Shown here one piece after another: positions 20,809 to 29,757 of a DNA stretch of 33,583 bases. Every line of letters begins with the position of its first letter. The first letter of the stretch is position 1. The notes under the pieces are model-generated. The model was not told where the DNA came from. It did not search any database and was given only the letters and a program-made list of their open reading frames with translations. The position numbers and the translations under genes are program-made. Source of the DNA: an uncultured Thiotrichales bacterium (GTDB lineage: Bacteria > Pseudomonadota > Gammaproteobacteria > CAIRSR01); contig CAIJYR010000037.1 of NCBI GenBank assembly GCA_903824965.1, positions 1-33,583 on the forward strand. The letters are read 5' to 3'.

Positions 20809-23693
20809 TAACTTTTCTCCCCCAGCACACGGATCACCTCTTGGAAGGTGGTGACTTCATCTTCTACCAGTTTGAGACCGTGACGAATCAAGGTGGTCAT
20901 CCCAGACTCTAGAACGTGTTGACGTAGCGCCTCAGCACTGAAATTCTCTTGCATGATGATCCTACGCGCTTCACTCGTCATCTCGAATACCTCGAAAACG
21001 GCCTGACGACCAGAGTAGCCATTCTGCAGACAACGTTCACATCCACGACCCTGGGCATATTCCATCTCTGGATCAATTTCAATCCCTAGATCTTCCAGTC
21101 GATGGGCAGTAATCCCTTCTTGTTCGAGTTCATCTAGGATACGGCTTCCCATCACAGCTGTTTTACAGTGCGGACAGATCTTTCTAACCAAACGCTGCGC
21201 AATAGCCAGCGTCAGGGCCGTGGCAACCAGGAATGGCTCAATCTTCATGTCCAACAAGCGAGGCACCACCCCCACCGCATCGTTGGTATGGATGGTCGAG
21301 AATACCACATGGCCTGTCAACGAAGCCTGAATGGCCATGTTGGCCGTCTCTGCGTCACGACACTCACCTACCATGATGACGTTCGGATCTTGACGCAGAA
21401 TGGTGCGCAAACCGCTCGCAAAAGTGAGGCCAATCCGTGCATTGACCTGCATCTGATGCACCCCGGCAAGTCGATACTCGACAGGGTCTTCCACAGTCAA
21501 TACATTCTTTCTTACTTTGTCAATGGCGCTCAGACAAGAATATAGCGTAGTGGTTTTGCCAGAACCCGTAGGGCCACTAATCATGACGAGACCGTATGGT
21601 GCCTTGAGCTTCTCCAACAACAACCGCAAATCGCGTGCCAAGAACCCCACTGCCTCAGGTGTGGGACGTAGCGCATTCTTGTCCAACAAGCGAAAGACGA
21701 TCTTTTCGCCGTAGACGGTCGGAAAAGTCGAAACACGCACATCAATGGGACTCCCTTTGATGATGCGTCCAAAACGACCATCTTGAGGGCGACGCTTCTC
21801 GGCAACATCCATGCCTGACATGATCTTGATGCGAGAGACCACCTCAGGATGCAGATCCCTTGGTAAAGAATGCTCCTCATGCAGAATACCGTCGATACGG
21901 TTTCTGACGACCAGGGCTGCTTCCGTGGGTTCGATATGGATATCTGAGGCACGTTGTACCACAGCACGCTGGAGAAAAGCATTCACGTGGGTGGGTACGT
22001 CCATGTCGGTGGTGGCGACCCGAATCGCCCCTTTCTCATCCTCTTCCAGATCAATGACCGCCACCAAATCGAGACCGTTGGAGGCATCCTCACCACTCTT
22101 TAGGCGCTGGACAGTCTCCAGAAAGATGTCTGGATATGCCAAATACCATTGCAAAGAATGACCCGCCGCAAGATGTTCTATCGCATCACGCGCAACCAAA
22201 TCGTAGGGATCAATGGTGGCAACCCGATACCCCTCTTCGTCTCCCTCCTCAGGAGTCAATGCCACCGTACCCAGCCGCTGTGCCTGTGCCATCGATAGCC
22301 AAGGCGGGGAGGGTCGTTGAATACTGCTCGTCAACTCTTCTAGCGTGCCCAGCACGGGCATACGCAATTGTTCGGAAACCGTCTGAAAAATTTCAGCGCG
22401 GTATTTTAACGCGCCGTCTTCGGCCAAGATTCTGAAAAACGTCCGACCCGTGGTTTGTGCGCGATCTGCCAGCGACAGTGCTTCGTCACGGGTAAGATGA
22501 TTGGCCTTGATCAACTGCAACGCCAGACCACACAGGGACTCCGATACCTCGGGACGATATTCCTTCACAACCTGCGCACGTGCACCAGTACTTCCCTCTA
22601 CTCGATCCACACGGACGGTCGCCGAGCTGCCCACAGTGACCGTAGCAGCCGCACGAACCGTAGCACCCGCCCGAACCGTTGCATCGCCCCCCCCCGTTTC
22701 ACTGGCCGTGGCCGAAGGCGCAGGCACACGGGTGGTTTTATCCTGGGCTGCGGTGCCAGGTTCGACAAAACTCAGTTGCAGACGTGTCGTTCCAACCAAC
22801 AACGTGCTACCGCTGTACACGGGCACCGCATGTATCAAGTCTTCATTGTCTACCTTCGTACCATTGGAACTCCCCAGGTCTTCTATCAGCCAACCCGCCC
22901 CCTCCTTCCAATGGATGCGGCAGTGTCGCCGTGAAGCATGTTCGTCGGCAATGGGAAAATCGGGTACGCTCCCCTTGGCATTCGTGGCACGACCAAACAG
23001 ATACTCTAGTTTGCCTGCAACCCCCGACAATACCTCTCGGTTGCCGCCAGAATAGACCAGGGTTACACGCAGCAGTGCATTCTGTCCAGGAACAACAAGG
23101 GCTTCGCTCGCAGTGCGATGTGTGGGTACCGCCACGGCGGTACGTGCGTCAATTGTCTCATCATCGGCATGCGCTGTCGGTGCCGCCCCCCCTAGAGGGC
23201 GCGGTGCCTGGATGGTTGCATCCAGGCCGAGAGTAGGTAAGGCTCCGGCTCGAAAGACCAATGTCTTATCATGCTCAAGCCCCCCCTCTTGCACGGGACA
23301 TTGCAACGCCTGCGTCCTGTTCATCGCATCTTCGAGCTGTTCCATTGTGCCATCCTGAATGTGTACCGCTACCAGGGTTCTACCCAACCGGAGTGTGTCT
23401 CCCGAATGCAGGGGCATGACATCCCCTACGAGTTGGTCGTTGAGCCGGGTACCGTTCGAGGATCCTAAATCCTGTACCACCCAACCACCACGTGGAACAC
23501 TCCACCAAAATTTACAGTGCTGACGTGAGACGAGATCATCCTCCACGGTCAGATGTGCTACCTGCTCCCCCGGTAGACGACGTCCTACGAGTACCTCTGT
23601 GCGATCGGGGCCGATACGCTCTTCACGTGTTTTGCCCTGCGCATCTCGCAAACGTAGCCGCATTTCTGCGACTTTGTTGTCGCTCTCACCCAC
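20808..23693 (-). CDS. Type IV pilus/T2SS assembly ATPase (GspE/PilB) with two N-terminal FHA domains
   Basis: 961 aa. FHA1 (VLVGRRLPGEQVAHLTVEDDLVSRQHCKFWW...DLGSSNGTRLND), FHA2 (YLFGRATNAKGSVPDFPIADEHASRRHCRIHW...DLGSSNGTKVDN), GspE N-domain, Walker A GPTGSGKTTTLY, Walker B region DPNVIMVGECRDAETA, HTNDA, CPHC...CERC tetracysteine motif. Confidence 0.95.
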   Translation of the reverse strand: MGESDNKVAEMRLRLRDAQGKTREERIGPDRTEVLVGRRLPGEQVAHLTVEDDLVSRQHCKFWWSVPRGGWVVQDLGSSNGTRLNDQLVGDVMPLHSGDTLRLGRTLVAVHIQDGTMEQLEDAMNRTQALQCPVQEGGLEHDKTLVFRAGALPTLGLDATIQAPRPLGGAAPTAHADDETIDARTAVAVPTHRTASEALVVPGQNALLRVTLVYSGGNREVLSGVAGKLEYLFGRATNAKGSVPDFPIADEHASRRHCRIHWKEGAGWLIEDLGSSNGTKVDNEDLIHAVPVYSGSTLLVGTTRLQLSFVEPGTAAQDKTTRVPAPSATASETGGGDATVRAGATVRAAATVTVGSSATVRVDRVEGSTGARAQVVKEYRPEVSESLCGLALQLIKANHLTRDEALSLADRAQTTGRTFFRILAEDGALKYRAEIFQTVSEQLRMPVLGTLEELTSSIQRPSPPWLSMAQAQRLGTVALTPEEGDEEGYRVATIDPYDLVARDAIEHLAAGHSLQWYLAYPDIFLETVQRLKSGEDASNGLDLVAVIDLEEDEKGAIRVATTDMDVPTHVNAFLQRAVVQRASDIHIEPTEAALVVRNRIDGILHEEHSLPRDLHPEVVSRIKIMSGMDVAEKRRPQDGRFGRIIKGSPIDVRVSTFPTVYGEKIVFRLLDKNALRPTPEAVGFLARDLRLLLEKLKAPYGLVMISGPTGSGKTTTLYSCLSAIDKVRKNVLTVEDPVEYRLAGVHQMQVNARIGLTFASGLRTILRQDPNVIMVGECRDAETANMAIQASLTGHVVFSTIHTNDAVGVVPRLLDMKIEPFLVATALTLAIAQRLVRKICPHCKTAVMGSRILDELEQEGITAHRLEDLGIEIDPEMEYAQGRGCERCLQNGYSGRQAVFEVFEMTSEARRIIMQENFSAEALRQHVLESGMTTLIRHGLKLVEDEVTTFQEVIRVLGEKS
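22645..22680 (-). repeat. Tandem 18-bp imperfect repeat in the FHA-ATPase linker
   Basis: GCAGCCGCACGAACCGTA / GCACCCGCCCGAACCGTT; encodes the ATVRAGATVRAA linker. Confidence 0.7.
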
Positions 23694-23701
23694 GGGTCAC
23701 C

Positions 23702-26197
23702 TCACACTTTTTTCACCACACGAAAGCCCACCGAAGGCCACTGGCTATTCTCCGGTGCATAGAAACGAGCGGTACAGCGTGCTTGAGAGGGCATACTGTC
23801 ATAGCTGCCCCCCCGTAGGCTGCGATCCCTGACTTTCCTCTCTTTTCCTTCTTTCGCCATCCGAGCGCCTTTGCCTACTTCCTCGATCGGCTCATGGACG
23901 GGATCGACCATACCTTTGGTCAAAGCATCATAATATTTAGGCGACCACACATCCAAGCACCACTCCCACACATTCCCGCACAAATCGTAAATCCCACGCA
24001 GGGTTTTTCCTTCGGGATAATCCGTCACACGCGAGAGCGATCCCGTACCAATGTTGGCCCGCACAGTGAGTGGTTTACGATCATCCTTCCCCCACGGGTA
24101 GACACTGCCTTGGGCTATCTTCTCCCCATTGCGTGCTGCATATTCCCATTGCGCTTCGGTGGGTAATTCCCCCCACACCGATTGCGCGAACGCTTTGGCA
24201 TCACTCCAGCTCACACCCACCACAGGATAGGCATCACGACTTGGATCATCGGGAAATCCAAGGGGTCTGCGGTGTCCGGTGCGTTGTAAGAATTGACGGT
24301 AATTCGCGTTGGTGATTGGGTACACGGTCATTTGAAAGGGCGAAATGCGCACCTCACGACGCGGTTTTTCATGCTCATTGGCCAAGGTGTCGCTTGGGCT
24401 TGCGCCAATCATATAGACGCCTCCTGGAAAGGACACCCATGCGAGTTCGTCCGGTGCAGGTGGAATAGGCCATGGCGGTTGTTCCACACTCTTCAGTAGA
24501 CTCAACACGTCAGCGGCTGAACGGGGCCGATCCTCAGGTTCATACGCCATGAGCTGTAGGATGATTTCGTCCAAAACCCTCGGGAGACCCGCGAGGTATG
24601 CGCTAGGGGGGGTAATTTCCTCCCGTCGAGGCCTCGGGGGAGAGGCTCCCGTCGGATAGCCATCCTCCCCAAACAGCCTAACCGGAGACTTGGCCAAGGA
24701 GGTCGGGGGGGTCACACCGGTAAACATTTCATAGGCCATGATCCCGAAGGCAAACAGATCGGCGGCAGGGCCAACGCACTCAGGCGAGGTGTATTGCTCC
24801 GGTGCCATGTAACGAGGGGTTCCCGCGATCTGATCCTGCTTCGCCCCCAACAAGGCGATACCGAGATCCATGATCACAGGCTGGCCGATATCCCCTTGAC
24901 GCAGCATAATGTTGGCTGGTTTCAGGTCACGATGCACAATATGCTTGTGTGCGATCACCAAGGCTTCGGCAACCGCGCACAACAAACGAAGCCGATCACC
25001 TGCTGTGTCGCGCAACCGCTGTTTGTTTTGATCTATCCAGTGTTTTAGATCACTCCCGCCCTCGATCAACTGCATCACGATGCCAAGACAAGAACCCTGT
25101 GCACCGCTCATGCCTGAAGGACAAGGCCCCTCATAGATCCCGTAGATGGGACAGATATCACGGTGATAAATCTTATGAGAAATGACCACTTCTTGGCGTA
25201 GGCTCTCCAGAAAACTGGGATCAGAAACAAAATCATGCCTGAGCAGTTTGATGGCCACCTGACCCAAACCATGTTTTTGATCGGTCGCACGGTACACCAT
25301 GGCGGATGCACCTTCCCCGATCTTCTCCCAATTGGCATAGCGACTTTTGCCGGGGATCAGAATCTCTAAGGGGCCAAGAATATCCGCAGCCGATTGCGGA
25401 CGATCATCCGGATCATATTCCATCAACTGTAAAATAATTTCGTCCAATCCCTTGGGCAGGTTTTTGCAAAAAGTGCTGGGTGGGGGAATATCCTCTTTCC
25501 GAGGGCGGGGCACTTCTCCGGTATTCAAGATGTCCCACAGGGAAGCGGGTGAAGTCCTTCCGGTAAACATCTCATAGGCCATGATCCCGAACGCAAAAAG
25601 ATCCGCACGATGATCTACCTGTTCGGGGGCCGTATATTGCTCCGGTGCCATGTAGCGAGGCGTTCCAGCGATCTCGGCTTTCTCCGTACCACGCAGCGCA
25701 ATGCCAAGATCCATCAGTACAGGTTGTCGGATGTCACCCTGGCGCAGCATGATGTTCGCCGGTTTCAGATCTCTGTGAACAATATGCTTATGGGCAACCA
25801 CCAGGGCAGCGGCAACCTGATACAACAAAAACAACCTTTCTTCGATGGTTTCACAGATACGGTCTGCGTTCTCTTTCAGCCAGTGTTTGAGATCGGATCC
25901 ACCATCGATGAACTCCATCACGATGCCAACACACTCATCCCCCTCTGATCCCATCTCGGAGGGGCAAGGCCCCTGATAAATCTGGTAAATCGGACAAATA
26001 TCACGATGATAAATGGCGCGGGAGATCATCACCTCTTGGCGTAGGCTGTTCATAAAACTCGGATCAGCCGCATACTCACGTTTGAGCAACTTGATGGCTA
26101 CTTTGCCGAGGCCATGCTCCTGATCGACAGCACAAAACACATTGGCAGAGGCACCCTGACCTATTTTTTTCCAATCAACGTAACGAGCCAATGGCAA
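23702..26197 (-). CDS. Tandem Ser/Thr protein kinase with C-terminal FGE-sulfatase (SUMF1-like) domain
   Basis: 831 aa. Kinase 1: IGQGASANVF, VAIKLLK, HIVHRDLKPANIML, LMDLGIAL, GTPRYMAPEQY. Kinase 2: IGEGASAMVY, VAIKLLR, HIVHRDLKPANIML, IMDLGIAL, GTPRYMAPEQY. C-terminus: LPTEAQWEYAARNG, YPWG, GIYDLCGNVWEWCLDVW, SLRGGSY, VGFRVVKK. Confidence 0.95.
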   Translation of the reverse strand: MPLARYVDWKKIGQGASANVFCAVDQEHGLGKVAIKLLKREYAADPSFMNSLRQEVMISRAIYHRDICPIYQIYQGPCPSEMGSEGDECVGIVMEFIDGGSDLKHWLKENADRICETIEERLFLLYQVAAALVVAHKHIVHRDLKPANIMLRQGDIRQPVLMDLGIALRGTEKAEIAGTPRYMAPEQYTAPEQVDHRADLFAFGIMAYEMFTGRTSPASLWDILNTGEVPRPRKEDIPPPSTFCKNLPKGLDEIILQLMEYDPDDRPQSAADILGPLEILIPGKSRYANWEKIGEGASAMVYRATDQKHGLGQVAIKLLRHDFVSDPSFLESLRQEVVISHKIYHRDICPIYGIYEGPCPSGMSGAQGSCLGIVMQLIEGGSDLKHWIDQNKQRLRDTAGDRLRLLCAVAEALVIAHKHIVHRDLKPANIMLRQGDIGQPVIMDLGIALLGAKQDQIAGTPRYMAPEQYTSPECVGPAADLFAFGIMAYEMFTGVTPPTSLAKSPVRLFGEDGYPTGASPPRPRREEITPPSAYLAGLPRVLDEIILQLMAYEPEDRPRSAADVLSLLKSVEQPPWPIPPAPDELAWVSFPGGVYMIGASPSDTLANEHEKPRREVRISPFQMTVYPITNANYRQFLQRTGHRRPLGFPDDPSRDAYPVVGVSWSDAKAFAQSVWGELPTEAQWEYAARNGEKIAQGSVYPWGKDDRKPLTVRANIGTGSLSRVTDYPEGKTLRGIYDLCGNVWEWCLDVWSPKYYDALTKGMVDPVHEPIEEVGKGARMAKEGKERKVRDRSLRGGSYDSMPSQARCTARFYAPENSQWPSVGFRVVKKV
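24490..26190 (-). repeat. Intragenic tandem duplication of the kinase-domain coding sequence (two ~0.85 kb units)
   Basis: Parallel blocks RYVDWKKIGQGASANVF.../RYANWEKIGEGASAMVY..., YHRDICPIY.IY.GPCPS, GGSDLKHW, AHKHIVHRDLKPANIMLRQGDI. Unit boundary near 25350; boundaries approximate. Confidence 0.85.
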
Positions 26198-26213
26198 ACC
26201 CTCTCAACGCAGT

Positions 26214-28229
26214 TTATGGGTGGACAACTTCCGAAGACAGTGTACGTGTCGCGTCTGCAAAAAGTCTTTGTTGTTCTGAATCAACACCAGCCAGCCCACT
26301 GGCCGCAACCTCTGCGAGGGCAGAACGTGCCTTTTCAGGCATCCCGTGCGCAAGGTAATAATGCACTAAATCCAGCATCAAGCCGCGCCACTCAACGGTA
26401 TGCTCCCGAACTAGGTCGGACGCCTGCTCCCAATCCGAGAGAGCTACCTCAGGATGTCCCGCTCGGTATTCACAATGGCCAAGCCGATAATAGGCAAGCC
26501 CACGCAGATCGCTCTTGAACCAAACAGGATTCGCTACTGCAAGACGCAACAAGCGAATCGCTACGCTTTGGTACAGATTGTTCTGTTGTGCATGATCCAC
26601 AAAATCCATCAAAGACAAAATCGTAGTGGCACTCAATGGATACCGAGAGAGGCGCTGCTCTGCCATACCTAACTCGATCTCATAGTGCTGACCAGACGCC
26701 ATCAAGAGATACACGGCAGTGACAGCGTATCCTGCCTCTCGTTCGTTGAGCGAGGCCGCCTTACGATAATTGGTGGCGGCACTGCTCAGATCACCTGCCT
26801 GCTCCATAAAAGCGCCCGCATCTCCCCAGGCGGTGGGCGAATCAGGGTGAGATAACAACAAATGACTGAAAAACAAACGAGGTGCTGACCACTCTGCCAC
26901 CCGTGTATGCACTTCTGTGATCCACAACACGCCCACTACGACCACAACACCCAGCGGAGGCAACAACGGCAATCCGCCCACATGGCGTTCCGATGGCGGT
27001 TGACAGTCCATGAACATCTCATCTACGGGCAGCGTTTTTTCCCAACGCACCGCCCAATGCAACCAAGCAGCGAGATAAAAGGCAAGTGCCATCACGACCC
27101 CAACGGACGGCAGATAATTCCGGTGTTCAAAGACCAATTCGAGGGGGACGACGGTTGACTCTAAAAGATGTCCCACCAGAAACCACCACAATGCAAACAC
27201 CAAGGGCAGTATGAGACGCTTTCGCCAGGCATAGACCGATGCTACAAGCAACCCAAACCAAGCGACCACAGCCACCAGGGTCGTCCATGGCTGGAGCAGA
27301 CCCCTAGAAACGATCACATCATCATGGTAAAGCCCCATGTACCCATGGTCAGGCACCAACAACAGAGCGACATAAAACCACAGCACCCTCGCTTCTGTCA
27401 TGAGACGCTGTGTCAAATTAAAATCACGGAATTCATACCGAGGAAGCGGAAACACCGATAGGTACACAAGGTAGCCAGTCACCAAGACCACGGGCAGCGC
27501 CACAGCTACAATGGTAAACCGCTTTGTCCAGGGTTCAATGCACGGCGCAACAGACAAACGGAAAAACAACAACTCCACAACCAATTCCAAGTGACCTAAC
27601 AGCGCCCCACTCTCCTTGCTGAGCACCGCCAATCCCCCGGCCAGCAGCGTAGCAGCGATCCACCATACCCCCTGCCGTCTCCCAACGATCAATTGTTCCC
27701 GACCGTGGACAAAAGCCAACAATCCCACCAATGTGAACAAGGCAGAAAGAACAGTCATCCGCTGCACCGTGTACAACACGGTACTGACGTGAAGGGGGTG
27801 CAGAACCCACAAAAGGGCTACCCCACCTGCCAGCCAACGAATCAATCCTTGGGGCTGTGTATCCCGCCACCAGTAAGGCAACAACCGCCCCGCCAGCAGA
27901 TAGACCAGCAAACCACAAACGGCATGCAAAACGATGTTGGTCAGTTTCAAGCCCGGCAGGGGGTGATCCCCACCGAGATAATAATTAAGCCCGAAACTCC
28001 ACATCGAAATCGGCCGACCAAGTGGGCCGCCGCCAGCTCCTGAGGAAACAGCCCCCACCCACTCCGACCACCCCAAATGCTGCCAGTGCAAGGTAGGGTT
28101 CTTGGCAAGAGCACCTACATCGTCAAAGACGAGGAAACCGTCAAGACCAGGGAAATAGACCGCCAGTACCAGCACCAGAAGCGACAGCGCAGCAAAATAA
28201 GGGGTGATCACGAACTGAGCGGCACCCAA
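26214..28229 (-). CDS. Multi-TM GT-C-like protein with C-terminal TPR region; candidate pilin O-glycosyltransferase
   Basis: 671 aa; many TM helices; early FDD motif (LDGFLVFDDVGALAKNPTLHW) resembling TMTC/PMT-type proteins; C-terminal TPR-like repeats (TAWGDAGAFMEQAGDLSSAATNYRKAASLNE; YRLGHCEYRAGHPEVALSDWEQA); next to the pilin gene. Confidence 0.6.
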   Translation of the reverse strand: MGAAQFVITPYFAALSLLVLVLAVYFPGLDGFLVFDDVGALAKNPTLHWQHLGWSEWVGAVSSGAGGGPLGRPISMWSFGLNYYLGGDHPLPGLKLTNIVLHAVCGLLVYLLAGRLLPYWWRDTQPQGLIRWLAGGVALLWVLHPLHVSTVLYTVQRMTVLSALFTLVGLLAFVHGREQLIVGRRQGVWWIAATLLAGGLAVLSKESGALLGHLELVVELLFFRLSVAPCIEPWTKRFTIVAVALPVVLVTGYLVYLSVFPLPRYEFRDFNLTQRLMTEARVLWFYVALLLVPDHGYMGLYHDDVIVSRGLLQPWTTLVAVVAWFGLLVASVYAWRKRLILPLVFALWWFLVGHLLESTVVPLELVFEHRNYLPSVGVVMALAFYLAAWLHWAVRWEKTLPVDEMFMDCQPPSERHVGGLPLLPPLGVVVVVGVLWITEVHTRVAEWSAPRLFFSHLLLSHPDSPTAWGDAGAFMEQAGDLSSAATNYRKAASLNEREAGYAVTAVYLLMASGQHYEIELGMAEQRLSRYPLSATTILSLMDFVDHAQQNNLYQSVAIRLLRLAVANPVWFKSDLRGLAYYRLGHCEYRAGHPEVALSDWEQASDLVREHTVEWRGLMLDLVHYYLAHGMPEKARSALAEVAASGLAGVDSEQQRLFADATRTLSSEVVHP

Positions 28230-28238
28230 GGGTGCACA

Positions 28239-28808
28239 CTACTGTGCAGGCGTACCGGTCGCAGAGAACGCACCACAGGATCCCCCATTGGGAGGTGTTC
28301 CGCCGTTTAGATAATGCTCACGATTAAGAAAATTTTCCCAGCCGATGGCGGCTGCAGCAGTGGCAGCTATGCTGGAGAACAACACGACACCCTGATTACC
28401 ATTGGCGGCAGAGGGGATGACTGTTATGCACGTGTGAAAAATACCCGCAACACCACCACCAGAGTTAGTTGTGTGCACCACATAGCGTGCGAAACGCGGA
28501 CTCCCCGGAAGGGTCAAGGTCGGAATCATCGGTGACAAATTGGTAGCACCCGCCGCAACGTTGGATGACAACTCCTTACCGTCTAGTCCGTTAACAAGTG
28601 CTGTTGCCGACCCTGATCGTGACCCAAGATAACCAATCAGTGCGCTATTGATTCTCCCAGCCATCTCCACAGCTTCGTCTGTTTCCGCCGTTTTCACGTA
28701 ATTGAGCAGTTTCGGAATGCCTACTGCGGCCAAAATACCGATAATGGCAACCACCACCATCAACTCGACCAACGTAAAACCACGCTCTTTTGCTGCACGC
28801 ATCATCAT
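28239..28808 (-). CDS. Type IV pilin (candidate major pilin)
   Basis: 189 aa; short leader ERG-FTLVELMVVVAIIGILAAVGIPKLLNYV with Glu5; two Cys (FHTC...GGSC) suggest a C-terminal disulfide loop. SD-like GAGGA upstream. Confidence 0.9.
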   Translation of the reverse strand: MMMRAAKERGFTLVELMVVVAIIGILAAVGIPKLLNYVKTAETDEAVEMAGRINSALIGYLGSRSGSATALVNGLDGKELSSNVAAGATNLSPMIPTLTLPGSPRFARYVVHTTNSGGGVAGIFHTCITVIPSAANGNQGVVLFSSIAATAAAAIGWENFLNREHYLNGGTPPNGGSCGAFSATGTPAQ

Positions 28809-28867
28809 TGTAATATCCTCGCTATTAGTTGGTTAATCAGTCACATCACAAGATCAAGGTCTCAGGA

Positions 28868-29548
28868 TTAGTTGGCAGCACGGTACCCTGGCATCAGGAC
28901 GCGTGCCCCTGCCGGTTCGGTACCATAGCGGTATTCTAATCGCACATAGTGCTTAACATCAGGGTTGTACCACCAACGCTCCATCCCGACCCAATCACTT
29001 TGAACGCCACGGGTGCGCATGACCAAAACCCAGCATGGAAACGTTCCTGCAGGCACGGAGATTGTTTCCTGACCTTCTACCGTCCAGGACACATTGTGCC
29101 TGATCATTTCCCCAGCACGCAGATACTCCTCCGTAAAGACCACTTGTTTTCCAACCGCAAGGGGAAACAGATCTTGAGGATCCCGAGTACGATACACCAT
29201 TTCTCGAACGGTATCGCCCTGTTTCGATTTTACCTTAAACAAGCCACGACGTACCAAAAAGTCATTTGGCACATCCACACGCTGGAAAGTCACATCCTGA
29301 CCTACGACCGAGGATACCAAAAGCTGATAGCCATCGCTGTAGCGCCAGGTATCCCCCTGACGCCAGGTGGGTACCTCTGGGGAGAGCGCATCCAACCCCT
29401 CAGTCCGGGACTGTTCTGGCATTGGGTTGGTGTGTGCCAACTCGGCACCGTGCTCACTTCCGGTACCCTGCGGTGGAACGCCCTGTTGCGCACATCCCGC
29501 CAACAAGGCAAAAAGTGCCGTTGCCATCAATCTGCCAAAATTTGTCAT
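28868..29548 (-). CDS. Predicted lipoprotein of unknown function
   Basis: 226 aa; lipobox LLAGC after a hydrophobic signal peptide; WRQGDTWRYSDGYQLLVSSVVG..., soluble beta-rich remainder. Confidence 0.65.
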   Translation of the reverse strand: MTNFGRLMATALFALLAGCAQQGVPPQGTGSEHGAELAHTNPMPEQSRTEGLDALSPEVPTWRQGDTWRYSDGYQLLVSSVVGQDVTFQRVDVPNDFLVRRGLFKVKSKQGDTVREMVYRTRDPQDLFPLAVGKQVVFTEEYLRAGEMIRHNVSWTVEGQETISVPAGTFPCWVLVMRTRGVQSDWVGMERWWYNPDVKHYVRLEYRYGTEPAGARVLMPGYRAAN

Positions 29549-29564
29549 CCGAGTCTCCGAGAAA

Positions 29565-29756
29565 CCCCACCCGAAAGGGCGGGGATGAAAGGAGACGGTT
29601 TTGGGTAACCGTCAGTGTTCAGGTTCCGGTCTTTCCCGGCTGTCAGCCCGTAAGAGCAACTTAGCTTTCGCTAATTAAAGGTCTACCCACCCAGAACAAG
29701 AAGGTCGTTCAGGGTATATTCACTTCTTGTCGGCTGCCTTTCGGCGGGCTGGTTGA
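29565..29756 (-). ncRNA. Structured intergenic segment resembling an IS605-family (TnpB omega-RNA/right-end) remnant
   Basis: Read on minus: TTAGC-GAAA-GCTAA, CCGG-GAAAGA-CCGG, ACGGTT-acccaa-AACCGT, then CCCCgCCC-TTTC-GGGtGGGG followed by TTTCTCGGAG. Hairpin series ending in a GC-rich terminal hairpin, with no intact ORF. Confidence 0.45.
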
Positions 29757-29757
29757 A

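Noticed and set aside
20808-23693. Degenerate Walker B (MVGECRD) as an inactivating change in the ATPase
   Set aside because: The Cys replaces a hydrophobic residue (usually Ile in GEIRD); the catalytic Glu and following RD are intact, so inactivation is not supported.
23702-24470. FGE-fold domain as a diversity-generating retroelement variable protein
   Set aside because: FGE/C-type lectin folds are common DGR targets, but no reverse transcriptase ORF or template-repeat pair was seen in the window.
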